A stretch of DNA of 21,026 nt from CAZNEZ01 sp964572475 (GTDB lineage Bacteria > Bacillota > Clostridia > Lachnospirales > Lachnospiraceae): assembly GCA_964572475.1 (NCBI GenBank), contig CAZNEZ010000044.1, forward strand, positions 1 to 21,026, given 5' to 3'. A program made the translations under genes and the position numbers. Below the pieces are notes generated by a model. That model ran no database searches. It was given only the letters and a program-made list of their open reading frames with translations, and was not told the DNA's origin. Every line of letters starts with the position of its first letter. The first letter of the stretch is position 1. Below, one piece after another: positions 1 through 7,756 of the stretch.

Positions 1-54
1 AAATTATGCAGTAACATAAAACATTGTTATTTATATGAGGATAGTGTAAAATGA
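1..54 (+). CDS. Possible 3' end of an upstream gene (partial)
   Basis: The first frame is open from the window edge to a TGA at 52-54, reading 17 codons that end in YEDSVK. The TGA overlaps an ATG at 51 in an ATGA arrangement, and a GAGGA ribosome-binding-like sequence lies at about 36-40, which is what a translationally coupled gene end would look like. Seventeen open codons could easily occur by chance in such AT-rich DNA, and no family is recognisable. Confidence 0.25.
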   Translation, partial: KLCSNIKHCYLYEDSVK

Positions 55-89
55 AAGAGAAAAGATATAGGATTAATGAAAAGCAATAG
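51..89 (+). CDS. 12-codon ORF in frame with the DUF2752 gene, ended by an amber codon
   Basis: ATG at 51 has a good GAGGA ribosome binding site about 9 bases upstream and encodes a short, very basic peptide (MKEKRYRINEKQ) before TAG at 87-89. It is in the same frame as the DUF2752 start at 105, with only five codons between the TAG and that ATG. It may be a leader peptide that feeds ribosomes to the downstream gene, or the original N-terminus of that gene cut off by a nonsense mutation. I cannot choose between these. Confidence 0.35.
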   Translation: MKEKRYRINEKQ

Positions 90-104
90 AAAGATATTGA
101 GAGA

Positions 105-485
105 ATGCAGGAACAAAACAGTAATAATAAAATTAAAAAGATAGTTATGGAGCATTTAATAATAATTATAGTTGCTTCTTTATATATAATTTTTATAAAT
201 ATATCAGGTATTGGGTGTCCTATTGCCGCTGTTATAGGTAAACCATGTCCAACATGTGGAATCACTAGAGCAATAGTGTCATTGATAAGTATGGATTTAA
301 AAGCATATATGTCATATAATCCTATGGCAATACCTATGTGTATAGCATTAATACTAGGAGTTCATAGAAGTTTTTTTGTTAAATATATAAAAAGAATTGA
401 TTGGATTGTTATTATAATTGTAGTTTTAACACTTGTTGTATATTTAGTTAGATTAAAGTATAATCTTATTACATTTGAAATATAG
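105..485 (+). CDS. DUF2752 family small membrane protein
   Basis: This 126-residue protein is mostly hydrophobic. There is one membrane segment at about residues 15-35, a second region from about 60 to 85, and a third at about 98-115. Between the first and second lies the hallmark PCPTCGITRA motif (about residues 47-56), with a preceding Cys at about 38, which identifies the DUF2752 family. The CPxCG-x-TR signature is conserved in these proteins, but their function is unknown. The visible start at 105 has only a weak GAGAG ribosome binding site, whereas a stronger one precedes an in-frame ATG at 51 that is separated by an amber codon. The gene ends 26 bases before the decarboxylase, so the two may be co-transcribed, although no functional link is known. 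Confidence 0.75.
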   Translation: MQEQNSNNKIKKIVMEHLIIIIVASLYIIFINISGIGCPIAAVIGKPCPTCGITRAIVSLISMDLKAYMSYNPMAIPMCIALILGVHRSFFVKYIKRIDWIVIIIVVLTLVVYLVRLKYNLITFEI

Positions 486-511
486 TCGAATGAAAGTAGG
501 AGAATACCTAA

Positions 512-2044
512 ATGAATGATGCTAAATATGAGTCTAATATATATAATAAATTAATTAAGTATTCAAAGTCAGATATATATCCTTTTCATATGCCTGGACA
601 TAAGAGAAATACTATAGGAGAGAATCCATTTTCATATGACATTACAGAGGTAGATGGATTTGATAATCTTCATGATGCACAAGGAATTTTAAAAGAATCT
701 ATGGATAGAGCAGCGAGGTTTTATGGTTCAAAAGCTACTTATTTTTTGGTAAATGGCAGCTCTTGTGGGATTTTATCTTCCATAGCGGCTGTAACGTGGA
801 AAGAAAATAACAAGAAAATAATAATTGCGAGGAATTCCCACAAATCTGTCTACAATGCTGTATTTATGGGAGGACTTGAGCCAATATATCTATATCCAGA
901 TGTGGATACTAAAACAGGAATTAATCTAGCCATTGATGCCGAGGCTGTAGATAACTTAATAAGCAAGAATACAGATGTAACAGCGATAGTAATAACATCA
1001 CCAACCTATGAGGGAGTTGTTTCAGATATTGCTAAAATTGCAGAGATTGTCCACAAATGGGGAAAGATTTTGATTGTTGATGAAGCGCATGGAGCGCACT
1101 TTTCAAGGAATTCATATTTTCCAGCTTCGGCGATAGATTGTGGAGCAGATATTGTAATACAGAGTGTACACAAGACACTTCCATCGCTGACACAGACAGC
1201 ATTATTGCATGTTAATAGTGACAAAGTTAGTATTTCGGATATAAGTAAATTCCTAGGAATATATGAAAGCAGCAGTCCATCATATGTTCTGATGTCAAGC
1301 ATTGATAATTGCATAAAAAGAATGATTGACGAAGGAAGTAGAATGTTTGATAATGAAGTAAATATGATAAGTAACTTTAGAGAAGAGACAGCTTCGCTAA
1401 TTAACTTACACTTATTTAATATAGACAATCAAAAGGATAAGGCTAATATAGGCAAAATCAATACAGACACAGGCAAAATCAATACAGATACAGGTAAAAG
1501 CAAGGTATTTGATTATGACAAGTCAAAATTAGTTATTTATAGTGATGTTGACGGATTTACCGGAAGTGATTTGTATAAAGTACTATTAGAGAGATTTCAT
1601 TTGCAAATGGAGATGTCAGCAGGCAGATATGTTATAGCGATGACATCCTGTATGGATACACAAGAAGGTTTTGACAGACTAAGCGATGCGCTAGAAATAA
1701 TAGATAAAGAATTATTATTAAATAGAAAACAAGAGAAATTGATAATCTGTGAAGATTCTTTCATAAAAGAATCACATTGCACTGATAGAATAGAAAACGA
1801 AGTTAAACTTACAGTTAGCGAAGCGTATAAGTCTGAAAAAATGATAGTTAATATAGAGAATTCTATAGGAAATATTTCAGCAGAATACATTTTTTTATAT
1901 CCACCAGGAATTCCATTGTTAGTACCAGGCGAGGTAATCAGCCAATGCTTTATAGAGCAACTGATAGAATATAAAAGAATGGGACTTAATATATCGGGAA
2001 TGTCAGATAAAAGTTTAGAAACAATATGCGTAATAAAAGACTAA
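512..2044 (+). CDS. Orn/Lys/Arg decarboxylase family PLP-dependent enzyme (YaaO-like)
   Basis: This 510-residue protein belongs to the fold-type I PLP enzymes of the Orn/Lys/Arg decarboxylase family, which make polyamines or cadaverine from basic amino acids in the cytoplasm. Visible marks are FHMPGHKRN (residues 25-33), NGSSCG (about 81-86), SPTYEGVVSD (about 163-172), VDEAHGAHF (about 189-197, with the cofactor-binding Asp) and SVHKTLPSLTQTA (about 218-230), where Lys221 should form the Schiff base with PLP. The C-terminal domain carries a YPPGIPLLVPGE stretch. An in-frame 21-base repeat makes a GKINTDT duplication at about residues 314-327. Start ATG 512 follows AGGAG at a good distance. 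In Bacillus a related gene, yaaO, sits at the head of the same cluster as holB and yaaT. Which amino acid is the substrate cannot be read from the sequence. Confidence 0.85.
   Translation: MNDAKYESNIYNKLIKYSKSDIYPFHMPGHKRNTIGENPFSYDITEVDGFDNLHDAQGILKESMDRAARFYGSKATYFLVNGSSCGILSSIAAVTWKENNKKIIIARNSHKSVYNAVFMGGLEPIYLYPDVDTKTGINLAIDAEAVDNLISKNTDVTAIVITSPTYEGVVSDIAKIAEIVHKWGKILIVDEAHGAHFSRNSYFPASAIDCGADIVIQSVHKTLPSLTQTALLHVNSDKVSISDISKFLGIYESSSPSYVLMSSIDNCIKRMIDEGSRMFDNEVNMISNFREETASLINLHLFNIDNQKDKANIGKINTDTGKINTDTGKSKVFDYDKSKLVIYSDVDGFTGSDLYKVLLERFHLQMEMSAGRYVIAMTSCMDTQEGFDRLSDALEIIDKELLLNRKQEKLIICEDSFIKESHCTDRIENEVKLTVSEAYKSEKMIVNIENSIGNISAEYIFLYPPGIPLLVPGEVISQCFIEQLIEYKRMGLNISGMSDKSLETICVIKD
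1451..1503 (+). repeat. 21-base in-frame tandem repeat inside the decarboxylase gene
   Basis: Two 21-base units (1451-1471 and 1472-1492) differ at a single base and are followed by a degenerate partial third copy. Each unit encodes GKINTDT. The repeat lies in the linker between the large PLP domain and the C-terminal domain, where a change in copy number would add or remove seven residues without shifting the frame. Confidence 0.85.
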
Positions 2045-2083
2045 AATATATAATAAGTTATGAAAATGTAAAGGATGATGAAA

Positions 2084-2656
2084 ATGAATAACATTTACTA
2101 TCTAATGGGAAAAAGTTCGTCTGGAAAAGATTCGATATTTAAAAAGCTTAAGAATAAATTAAATATGAAAACAATTGTTATGTATACAACTAGACCAATG
2201 CGAAAAGGTGAAACCGAAGGAGAAGAATATCATTTTGTAGGAGAGGAAGAATTAGAGAAGTTAGAGAAGTCTGGTAAGGTAATTGAAAAAAGGACATATA
2301 ATACAGTCGATGGTCCGTGGACATATTTTACAGTAGATGATGGACAGATAGATTTGGAGAATGACAGGTATCTAATAATAGGTACGCTTGAATCGTTTGA
2401 AAAGATGAAAAGTTACTATGGAGATACAGCAGTAGTACCGATATATATAGAAGTAGAAGATGGATTAAGACTATCAAGAGCACTTAATAGAGAAAAAATG
2501 CAATCAAAACCAAAATATTTGGAGATGTGCAGAAGATTTATTTCGGATTCAGAAGATTTTAGTGAAGATAAACTAAAAAGAGCTGGAATTACAAAAAAAT
2601 ACAAAAATGTAAAAATTTCAAATTGTTTAAAAGATATATGTGCAGATATTAAGTAA
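2084..2656 (+). CDS. Guanylate kinase-like P-loop nucleotide kinase
   Basis: This protein of about 190 residues carries the guanylate kinase fold. The P-loop is MGKSSSGKDSIF near residues 8-19, and the nucleotide-binding signature TTRPMRKGETEGEEYHF lies at about 36-52. GMP kinases transfer phosphate from ATP to GMP or dGMP. ATG codons exist at 2075, 2078 and 2084. The AAGG ribosome binding site at 2071-2074 fits 2084 best (9-base gap) and gives a normal N-terminus just ahead of the P-loop. The acceptor signature is well kept, but the rest is divergent and most genomes have another gmk, so this may be a paralogue with altered specificity. In Bacillus the equivalent position between yaaO and yaaR is held by thymidylate kinase, a different nucleotide kinase. 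Confidence 0.8.
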   Translation: MNNIYYLMGKSSSGKDSIFKKLKNKLNMKTIVMYTTRPMRKGETEGEEYHFVGEEELEKLEKSGKVIEKRTYNTVDGPWTYFTVDDGQIDLENDRYLIIGTLESFEKMKSYYGDTAVVPIYIEVEDGLRLSRALNREKMQSKPKYLEMCRRFISDSEDFSEDKLKRAGITKKYKNVKISNCLKDICADIK

Positions 2657-2659
2657 ATA

Positions 2660-2668
2660 TGTTATAAT
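2660..2668 (+). promoter_or_regulatory. Extended -10 promoter element before yaaR
   Basis: TGTTATAAT is a perfect extended -10 (TGn plus TATAAT) immediately after the kinase stop codon. No convincing -35 is visible at 17 bases, which is acceptable for extended -10 promoters. It would start a transcript about 30 bases before the YaaR start codon and give yaaR-holB-ricT a promoter independent of the decarboxylase. Confidence 0.5.
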
Positions 2669-2703
2669 GTAAAAGACTCTAGATGTACGAGGAGGTGAGC
2701 TTT

Positions 2704-3144
2704 ATGGATATTAAAGTAAATGACATATCAGCTGTGCAGCAAGCAGAGCAGATTAAGCAGACACAGCAAGCAGATGGAACCTTTAAGTTTGTACTTGCAA
2801 GTAATATAGAAGAAGCTGATCTTCAGGCAAAAGTTAGTGCTTTGATGAATGAGATATCCGAACAAGGAAAGAAGATATCTAAACATACTGATGTAAGAGA
2901 CATGAAGCGTTACCGAGAATTAATCCGAAGCTTTCTTAATGAAGTAGTATATAGATCACATTCATTTTCAAGAGAGAACTTTCTTGATAAGAGAGGGAGA
3001 CACAGAGTATATGGAATTGTAAAATTGATTGACAAAAATCTTGATGACCTGGCATCTGAGCTAATAAAAGATGAGCAGGATAACATTAAAATTCTCGATT
3101 ATATAGATGAGATAGGGGGACTTTTGTTAGATATATTAACATAA
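2704..3144 (+). CDS. yaaR: YaaR family protein (DUF327)
   Basis: This protein of 146 residues is predicted to be helical and cytoplasmic, and it belongs to the DUF327/YaaR family, whose molecular function is unknown. Features include a short N-terminal tail rich in Gln, a central basic helical region (KRYRELIRSFLNEVVYRS) and the conserved KRGRHRVYGIVKLID stretch at about residues 97-111. An in-frame ATG exists at 2683, but a strong GGAGGTG ribosome binding site at 2691-2697 lies downstream of it and points to ATG 2704. Its position directly before holB is the same as in Bacillus (yaaR-holB-yaaT), and this context is the main support for the name. Confidence 0.8.
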   Translation: MDIKVNDISAVQQAEQIKQTQQADGTFKFVLASNIEEADLQAKVSALMNEISEQGKKISKHTDVRDMKRYRELIRSFLNEVVYRSHSFSRENFLDKRGRHRVYGIVKLIDKNLDDLASELIKDEQDNIKILDYIDEIGGLLLDILT

Positions 3145-3168
3145 TTTATCAGAGACAGAGGATACGAT

Positions 3169-4176
3169 ATGGCAGGATTTAAAGATGTAATTGGACATCA
3201 TAGTATTATAGAACATTTTAAGAATGCGATACAACAGGACAAGTTGTCACATGCATATATTTTGAATGGTGAAATAGGAAGTGGGAAGAAAACACTTGCA
3301 AAGGCATTTATTATGCAGTTAATGTGTGAAAACCAAGAGAATGCACCATGTATGGAATGTAGGAGTTGTAAGCAGATGCTGAATTATAATCAGCCTGATG
3401 TTAAGTGGGTAACTCATGAGAAAGTTTCAAGTATTGGTGTTGATGATATTAGGAAGCAGATTAATAACGACATTGTAATTAAACCATATAGCAGTAAGTA
3501 TAAGGTTTATGTTATTGATGAGGCAGAGAAAATGACAGATCAAGCGCAGAATGCTCTTCTTAAGACGATAGAGGAACCGCCTGAATATGCAGTTATTATG
3601 TTATTGACTACTAATGCTGATGCATTTTTACCTACAATATTATCAAGATGTGTTACACTCAATCTGAAGCCAATAAGCGATGATTTAATTAGAGAATATC
3701 TTCTTAAGCAGGTGAAAGTGCCTGATTATATAGCAGATATTTCAGTAGCATTTGCAGGAGGTAACCTGGGTAAGGCCGTTAAGCTTGCATCTTCAGAACA
3801 TTTTATGGAGATGAAAGATGAAGTATTGCAACTTCTAAAGAATATAGCAGATATTTCAGTTGTAGATGTAATTGCATATGTTAAGAGAGCTTCTGTGTAT
3901 AAGCTTGATATTGATGATTATATGGATTTGATTATGATATGGTATAGAGATGTACTAATGTACAAAGCTTCTAAAGATGTGGAAGATATTGTATTTAAGG
4001 ATGAATATAGTGCAATTAATGAACAGGCTTCAAAGCTTTCATATAATGGAATTGAAAAAATCATGAATGCTCTTATGACGGTTAAGGTAAGATTAAAAGC
4101 TAATGTTAATTTTGACCTCACAATAGAGCTTTTGTATTTAACAATTAAGGAATGTTTGGGTGTTAGACATTCTTAA
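3169..4176 (+). CDS. holB: DNA polymerase III delta' subunit (clamp-loader ATPase)
   Basis: This 335-residue protein is the delta' subunit of the clamp loader that opens the sliding clamp at the replication fork. The AAA+ domain shows a Walker A (GEIGSGKKT, residues 34-42), a four-cysteine zinc module (Cys53, 61, 64 and 67), a Walker B (VIDEAEKM, 115-122), a sensor-1 region (LLTTNAD, 145-151) and the SRC motif (159-161). The C-terminal third is the helical collar domain. Bacterial delta' subunits commonly have a degenerate P-loop, but here Walker A looks intact, so ATP binding is plausible. Start ATG 3169 follows an AGAGG ribosome binding site. It is followed 25 bases later by ricT, the classic conserved neighbour. 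Confidence 0.92.
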   Translation: MAGFKDVIGHHSIIEHFKNAIQQDKLSHAYILNGEIGSGKKTLAKAFIMQLMCENQENAPCMECRSCKQMLNYNQPDVKWVTHEKVSSIGVDDIRKQINNDIVIKPYSSKYKVYVIDEAEKMTDQAQNALLKTIEEPPEYAVIMLLTTNADAFLPTILSRCVTLNLKPISDDLIREYLLKQVKVPDYIADISVAFAGGNLGKAVKLASSEHFMEMKDEVLQLLKNIADISVVDVIAYVKRASVYKLDIDDYMDLIMIWYRDVLMYKASKDVEDIVFKDEYSAINEQASKLSYNGIEKIMNALMTVKVRLKANVNFDLTIELLYLTIKECLGVRHS

Positions 4177-4201
4177 ATAAATATTCAAAAAGGAGAAATT
4201 G

Positions 4202-5107
4202 ATGTTAAAAGTAATAGGTGTAAGATTTAGAAATGCTGGAAAGATATACTTTTTTGATCCAGCAGATTATGAGATAGAGGTTGGTCAGCATGTAATTGTT
4301 GAAACAGCTAGAGGTGTTGAATATGGTAATGTAGTATTAGGTATTAGAGAAGTTGAAGAAGAGAAGGTAGTATTGCCACTTAAGCCTGTTATCAGAGTAT
4401 CAACTTCAGAAGATGATAAGAAGGAGATTGAGAACAAAGATAAGGAAAAGAAAGCCTTCAACATATGTCTTGAGAAGATTCAAAAGCATAATCTTGATAT
4501 GAAACTAATCGATACAGAATATACATTTGATAACAATAAAGTATTATTTTATTTTACAGCAGATGGAAGAATTGATTTTAGAGAACTAGTTAAAGATTTA
4601 GCAGCTGTGTTTAAGACCAGAATAGAACTTAGACAGATTGGTGTTAGAGATGAGACAAAGGTAGTGGGTGGAATTGGTATCTGTGGCAGAAGCTTGTGCT
4701 GTAATACACATTTATCAGAGTTTGCACCTGTATCAATTAAGATGGCTAAAGAGCAGAATCTATCATTGAATCCTACTAAGATATCAGGTGTTTGCGGACG
4801 TTTGATGTGCTGTCTTAAGAATGAAGAAGAAACATATGAAGATTTGAATAGTAAACTACCTAATGTAGGTGATTTTGTTAATACGATAGATGGACTAAAA
4901 GGCGAAGTTCATAGTGTCAGCGTACTTAGGCAGTTGGTTAAGGTTATTGTTCAGGTTAATGACGAAAAAGAGATTCGTGAATACAAGGTTGCAGAGCTTA
5001 AATTTAAGCCGAAGAAGCGTAAAGATGATATTAAGCTAAATGATCAGGAATTGCGCGAGTTAGAAGCACTTGAAAAGAAGGAAGGTAAGTCTAAATTTGA
5101 TGATTAA
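4202..5107 (+). CDS. ricT: RicT/YaaT, PSP1-domain subunit of the Ric complex
   Basis: This 301-residue PSP1-domain protein is related to RicT (YaaT). In Bacillus, RicT with RicA and RicF forms an iron-sulfur complex that partners RNase Y in mRNA processing and affects sporulation, competence and biofilm control. The N-terminal beta domain (MLKVIGVRFRNAGKIYFF) is followed by the cysteine-rich core GICGRSLCC and GVCGRLMCC, giving Cys161, 166, 167, 198, 203 and 204, the expected cluster ligand region. The tail is charged and helical. A TTG at 4199 extends the frame by one codon, but AGGAG at 4191-4195 is placed for ATG 4202. The last bases overlap the next methyltransferase gene. RicA and RicF are not encoded in this window. 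Confidence 0.9.
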   Translation: MLKVIGVRFRNAGKIYFFDPADYEIEVGQHVIVETARGVEYGNVVLGIREVEEEKVVLPLKPVIRVSTSEDDKKEIENKDKEKKAFNICLEKIQKHNLDMKLIDTEYTFDNNKVLFYFTADGRIDFRELVKDLAAVFKTRIELRQIGVRDETKVVGGIGICGRSLCCNTHLSEFAPVSIKMAKEQNLSLNPTKISGVCGRLMCCLKNEEETYEDLNSKLPNVGDFVNTIDGLKGEVHSVSVLRQLVKVIVQVNDEKEIREYKVAELKFKPKKRKDDIKLNDQELRELEALEKKEGKSKFDD

Positions 5108-5834
5108 TCTACTTCCGGGTGAAAGACTGGATGATCTGAATAGGAATGGATATAAGATTATTCAGAGTAAGGATAAATTTTGCTTTGGAATGGATGCAGT
5201 GCTATTATCAGGATTTGCAAATGTTAAAGAGAATGAGAATATGCTGGATTTAGGTACAGGAACAGGAATCATTCCGATTCTTTTAGAAGCTAAGACGGCA
5301 GGAAAACATTTTACAGGACTTGAGATTCAAGAAGAGAGTGCACTTATGGCAAGCAGAAGTGTTCAATATAATTGTCTTAATGATAAGATTGATATAGTAA
5401 AGGGTGATATAAAAGAGGCATCTAATATATTTGGAAAGGCTGTATTTGATGTGGTTACAAGTAATCCTCCATATATGAATGATAATCATGGACTTAAGAA
5501 TCCAGAATTACCAAAAGCTATAGCCAGGCATGAAGTTTTATGTACGCTTGAAGATGTAGTAAGGGAAGCATCACTTTTGTTAAAGCCTGGTGGAAGATTC
5601 TATATGGTACATAGACCGCATAGATTATCGGAGATTATGTCGGAGTTAAAGAATAACAAACTTGAACCAAAGAGAATTAAATTCGTGCATCCATTTATTG
5701 ATAAAGAAGCAAATATGGTACTTATTGAGGCAACAAGAGGAGGAAATTCAATGGTTAAAATTGAAAAACCTTTAATAGTTTATAAGGAACAGGGTAAATA
5801 TACTGATGAAATATATGATATATATGGATATTAG
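5100..5834 (+). CDS. tRNA1(Val) (adenine37-N6)-methyltransferase-like protein (YabB type)
   Basis: This protein of 244 residues is a class I SAM-dependent N6-adenine methyltransferase. The SAM-binding motif I is DLGTGTGIIPI (about residues 50-60), an acidic motif II (GLEIQEES) follows, and the catalytic NPPY motif is at 122-125. The N-terminus ERLDDLNRNGYKIIQ and the FGMDAVLLSGF segment are typical of the YfiC/TrmN6/YabB family, which modifies A37 of tRNA1(Val) in E. coli; the exact target here is inferred. The frame is open from ATG 5070, but ATG 5100 gives the normal family N-terminus and follows an AAGGAAGGT sequence. With that start the gene overlaps ricT by 8 bases, which suggests coupled translation. 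The Bacillus neighbour yabA is absent between ricT and this gene. Confidence 0.83.
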   Translation: MINLLPGERLDDLNRNGYKIIQSKDKFCFGMDAVLLSGFANVKENENMLDLGTGTGIIPILLEAKTAGKHFTGLEIQEESALMASRSVQYNCLNDKIDIVKGDIKEASNIFGKAVFDVVTSNPPYMNDNHGLKNPELPKAIARHEVLCTLEDVVREASLLLKPGGRFYMVHRPHRLSEIMSELKNNKLEPKRIKFVHPFIDKEANMVLIEATRGGNSMVKIEKPLIVYKEQGKYTDEIYDIYGY

Positions 5835-5852
5835 GCGAAAGAGAGATTATGT

Positions 5853-6689
5853 ATGAGTGGAAAACTTTACTTATGCGCAACACCAATAGGCAATCTTGAA
5901 GATATAACTTTAAGGGTATTAAGAACACTTGAAGAGGTTGACCTTATAGGAGCTGAAGATACTAGACATAGTATAAAGCTTCTTAATCATTTTGAGATAA
6001 AAACACCAATGACGAGTTATCATGAATATAACAAAGTTGATAAAGCAAAGTATCTTGTAGGATTAATGCAGGAGGGTAAAAATATTGCATTGATTACAGA
6101 TGCAGGTACACCCGGAATATCTGATCCTGGTGAAGAACTTGTAAGACAATGTTATGAGGCAGGAGTGGAAGTTACTTCGCTTCCCGGTCCGGCAGCATGT
6201 ATTACAGCATTAACAATGTCTGGATTATCAACTAGAAGATTCAGTTTTGAGGCTTTTTTACCTGCGGATAAGAAGGAGAGAAGCAGAGTTTTAGAATATA
6301 TGAAAAATGATACGAGAACCCTTATTGTTTATGAAGCTCCGCATCATTTAGTAAAAACATTGGAAGAACTGTTAATTACATTGGGTAATAGGAAGCTATC
6401 GATATGCAGAGAGTTAACTAAAAAGTTTGAAAACTGCAATCAGACTACATTGGAAGCTGCAATTGTTAAGTATAAAGCAGAAGAGCCACGAGGCGAGTAT
6501 GTACTCGTAATCGAGGGCAAAAGTCTTGAAGAAATAGAGACTGAAAGTCGTGAGGAATGGGAGCGCATGACTATAAATGAACATTTACAATATTATATAG
6601 ATATGGGTATCGACAAGAAGGAAGCAATGAAGAAAGTTGCAAAAGACAGAGGAATTAGCAAAAGAGATGTATATGCTGAGACAATTTAA
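5853..6689 (+). CDS. rsmI: 16S rRNA (cytidine1402-2'-O)-methyltransferase
   Basis: This 278-residue tetrapyrrole-methylase-fold enzyme methylates the 2'-O of C1402 in the 16S rRNA decoding centre. Family motifs are all visible: LYLCATPIGNLEDIT (residues 5-19), GAEDTRHS (about 33-40), LITDAGTPGISDPG (about 79-92), LPGPAA (about 109-114) and a conserved EAPHHL (about 161-166). Length is normal for the family. It begins 18 bases after the upstream methyltransferase, with a GAGAGA ribosome binding site. In Bacillus the equivalent gene (yabC) closes the same cluster, so position and sequence agree. Confidence 0.94.
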   Translation: MSGKLYLCATPIGNLEDITLRVLRTLEEVDLIGAEDTRHSIKLLNHFEIKTPMTSYHEYNKVDKAKYLVGLMQEGKNIALITDAGTPGISDPGEELVRQCYEAGVEVTSLPGPAACITALTMSGLSTRRFSFEAFLPADKKERSRVLEYMKNDTRTLIVYEAPHHLVKTLEELLITLGNRKLSICRELTKKFENCNQTTLEAAIVKYKAEEPRGEYVLVIEGKSLEEIETESREEWERMTINEHLQYYIDMGIDKKEAMKKVAKDRGISKRDVYAETI

Positions 6690-6719
6690 AAAAACAAATT
6701 ATAAAATGGAGGTTTAAGA

Positions 6720-7754
6720 ATGCCTAGAACTAAAAAGATTAAAGAAGAAGTAAAAATGGAAGAAGTAAATGATGAGGTAACAGAAGATAGTAAGAAAAAC
6801 GAGGATACTCGTAGAATCATGATATGTATGACAATATCTGAGAATCCCTTCAAATTTGACGCAAAATTATTAAAAAGACATATGAAAGAGATGGGAAGCA
6901 ATCTATTTTTATATGATCTTGAATTCCTTGAAGGCAGAAGAATAATATTAAAAAATAAGCAAGGATTCTACTCATGTTTTCCTAATATTCCCAAATATAT
7001 TGGATTAAATCCTGCATTAACATCATTTATATTAAGTCAGATAGAATGTGAATCTGAAGAATCTGAGAATAAAAAAGTTTTAAAAGGAATTTCAGATAGA
7101 ATAAAGAGTACAGCAAAACAGGATGAATTTCCAGTTACAATTGATGCATATGACAATAAGGTACTTGGTATTGGATTTACATCAGAAACTAATCAGATAG
7201 AGAATATTAAAATTTTTGAAGGATTTAAATTTAGAGAAGTTGCTCTTAAAATTAAATATAATACAAGAGCAGGACTTGTATTATTTTCAACAGTTAAAGT
7301 TGGATTAATAGCATTTTCAGTAGAAAAAGACCAGCTTTATATTCTTGGAGAAACAGTTGAAGGAAGAAAGACATGTATTCTCATGGATTCAATTGTAGGA
7401 ATTAAAGAGACAGATATTCCTAACAAAATATATCATGATAAATATTATCTGGATATTATTAAGAAGATGGTTGCTATGTCGATTAAACCAGAGATGGCGG
7501 TTAAACTTAGATTTGATAATGAGCCAGAGGTAGCTCAAAAAGTCAGATTACTTGTGTCAAGAAGACCATTATCAGCTATAGAAGAAGATGGAGAATATTT
7601 GTGGTATACAGATTCAATTTGTGGAATCAATGAATTTAAACCGATAATCAGAGAATTTGGCAGCAAGTGCATTGTGTTTGAACCAGAGAGACTTGTTAGT
7701 GAGATGAAAGATGTAGCAGCAGACATACTTAAGAATTACGAGGAGGAAAAATAG
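6720..7754 (+). CDS. WYL-domain regulator-like protein, first of a tandem pair
   Basis: This 344-residue protein opens with a highly charged tail (residues 1-30, Lys/Glu-rich). A region that reads like a winged helix follows (about 40-80: FDAKLLKRHMKEMG, then LEFLEGRRIILKNKQGFY). The middle (about 170-235) fits a divergent WYL beta-barrel. The last 90 residues resemble the WYL C-terminal extension, with VRLLVSRRPLS, a Trp, an EFGSKCIVFEPERLV stretch and a terminal amphipathic helix. WYL proteins are usually transcription factors that sense nucleic-acid or nucleotide ligands. The W-Y-L residues themselves are not evident, so the ligand site may be altered. Start ATG 6720 follows GGAGG. It ends 2 bases before the second WYL gene, so the products are likely made together and may act as a heterodimer. 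The assignment rests on fold pattern and the neighbour. Confidence 0.65.
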   Translation: MPRTKKIKEEVKMEEVNDEVTEDSKKNEDTRRIMICMTISENPFKFDAKLLKRHMKEMGSNLFLYDLEFLEGRRIILKNKQGFYSCFPNIPKYIGLNPALTSFILSQIECESEESENKKVLKGISDRIKSTAKQDEFPVTIDAYDNKVLGIGFTSETNQIENIKIFEGFKFREVALKIKYNTRAGLVLFSTVKVGLIAFSVEKDQLYILGETVEGRKTCILMDSIVGIKETDIPNKIYHDKYYLDIIKKMVAMSIKPEMAVKLRFDNEPEVAQKVRLLVSRRPLSAIEEDGEYLWYTDSICGINEFKPIIREFGSKCIVFEPERLVSEMKDVAADILKNYEEEK

Positions 7755-7756
7755 CC

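Noticed and set aside
87..89. Read-through of TAG as pyrrolysine or by suppression in the DUF2752 leader
   Set aside because: Nothing in the window suggests pyrrolysine use, and a leader ORF or a mutation explains the TAG more simply.
1006..1890. Two antisense open frames inside the decarboxylase gene (140 and 97 codons)
   Set aside because: They lie opposite a gene with clear family motifs, have no family features of their own, and no ribosome binding site was seen that supports them.
6678..6705. Promoter GAGACA, 16 bases, TATAAA before the WYL pair
   Set aside because: The implied transcript would begin at or inside the GGAGG ribosome binding site, leaving no usable leader.
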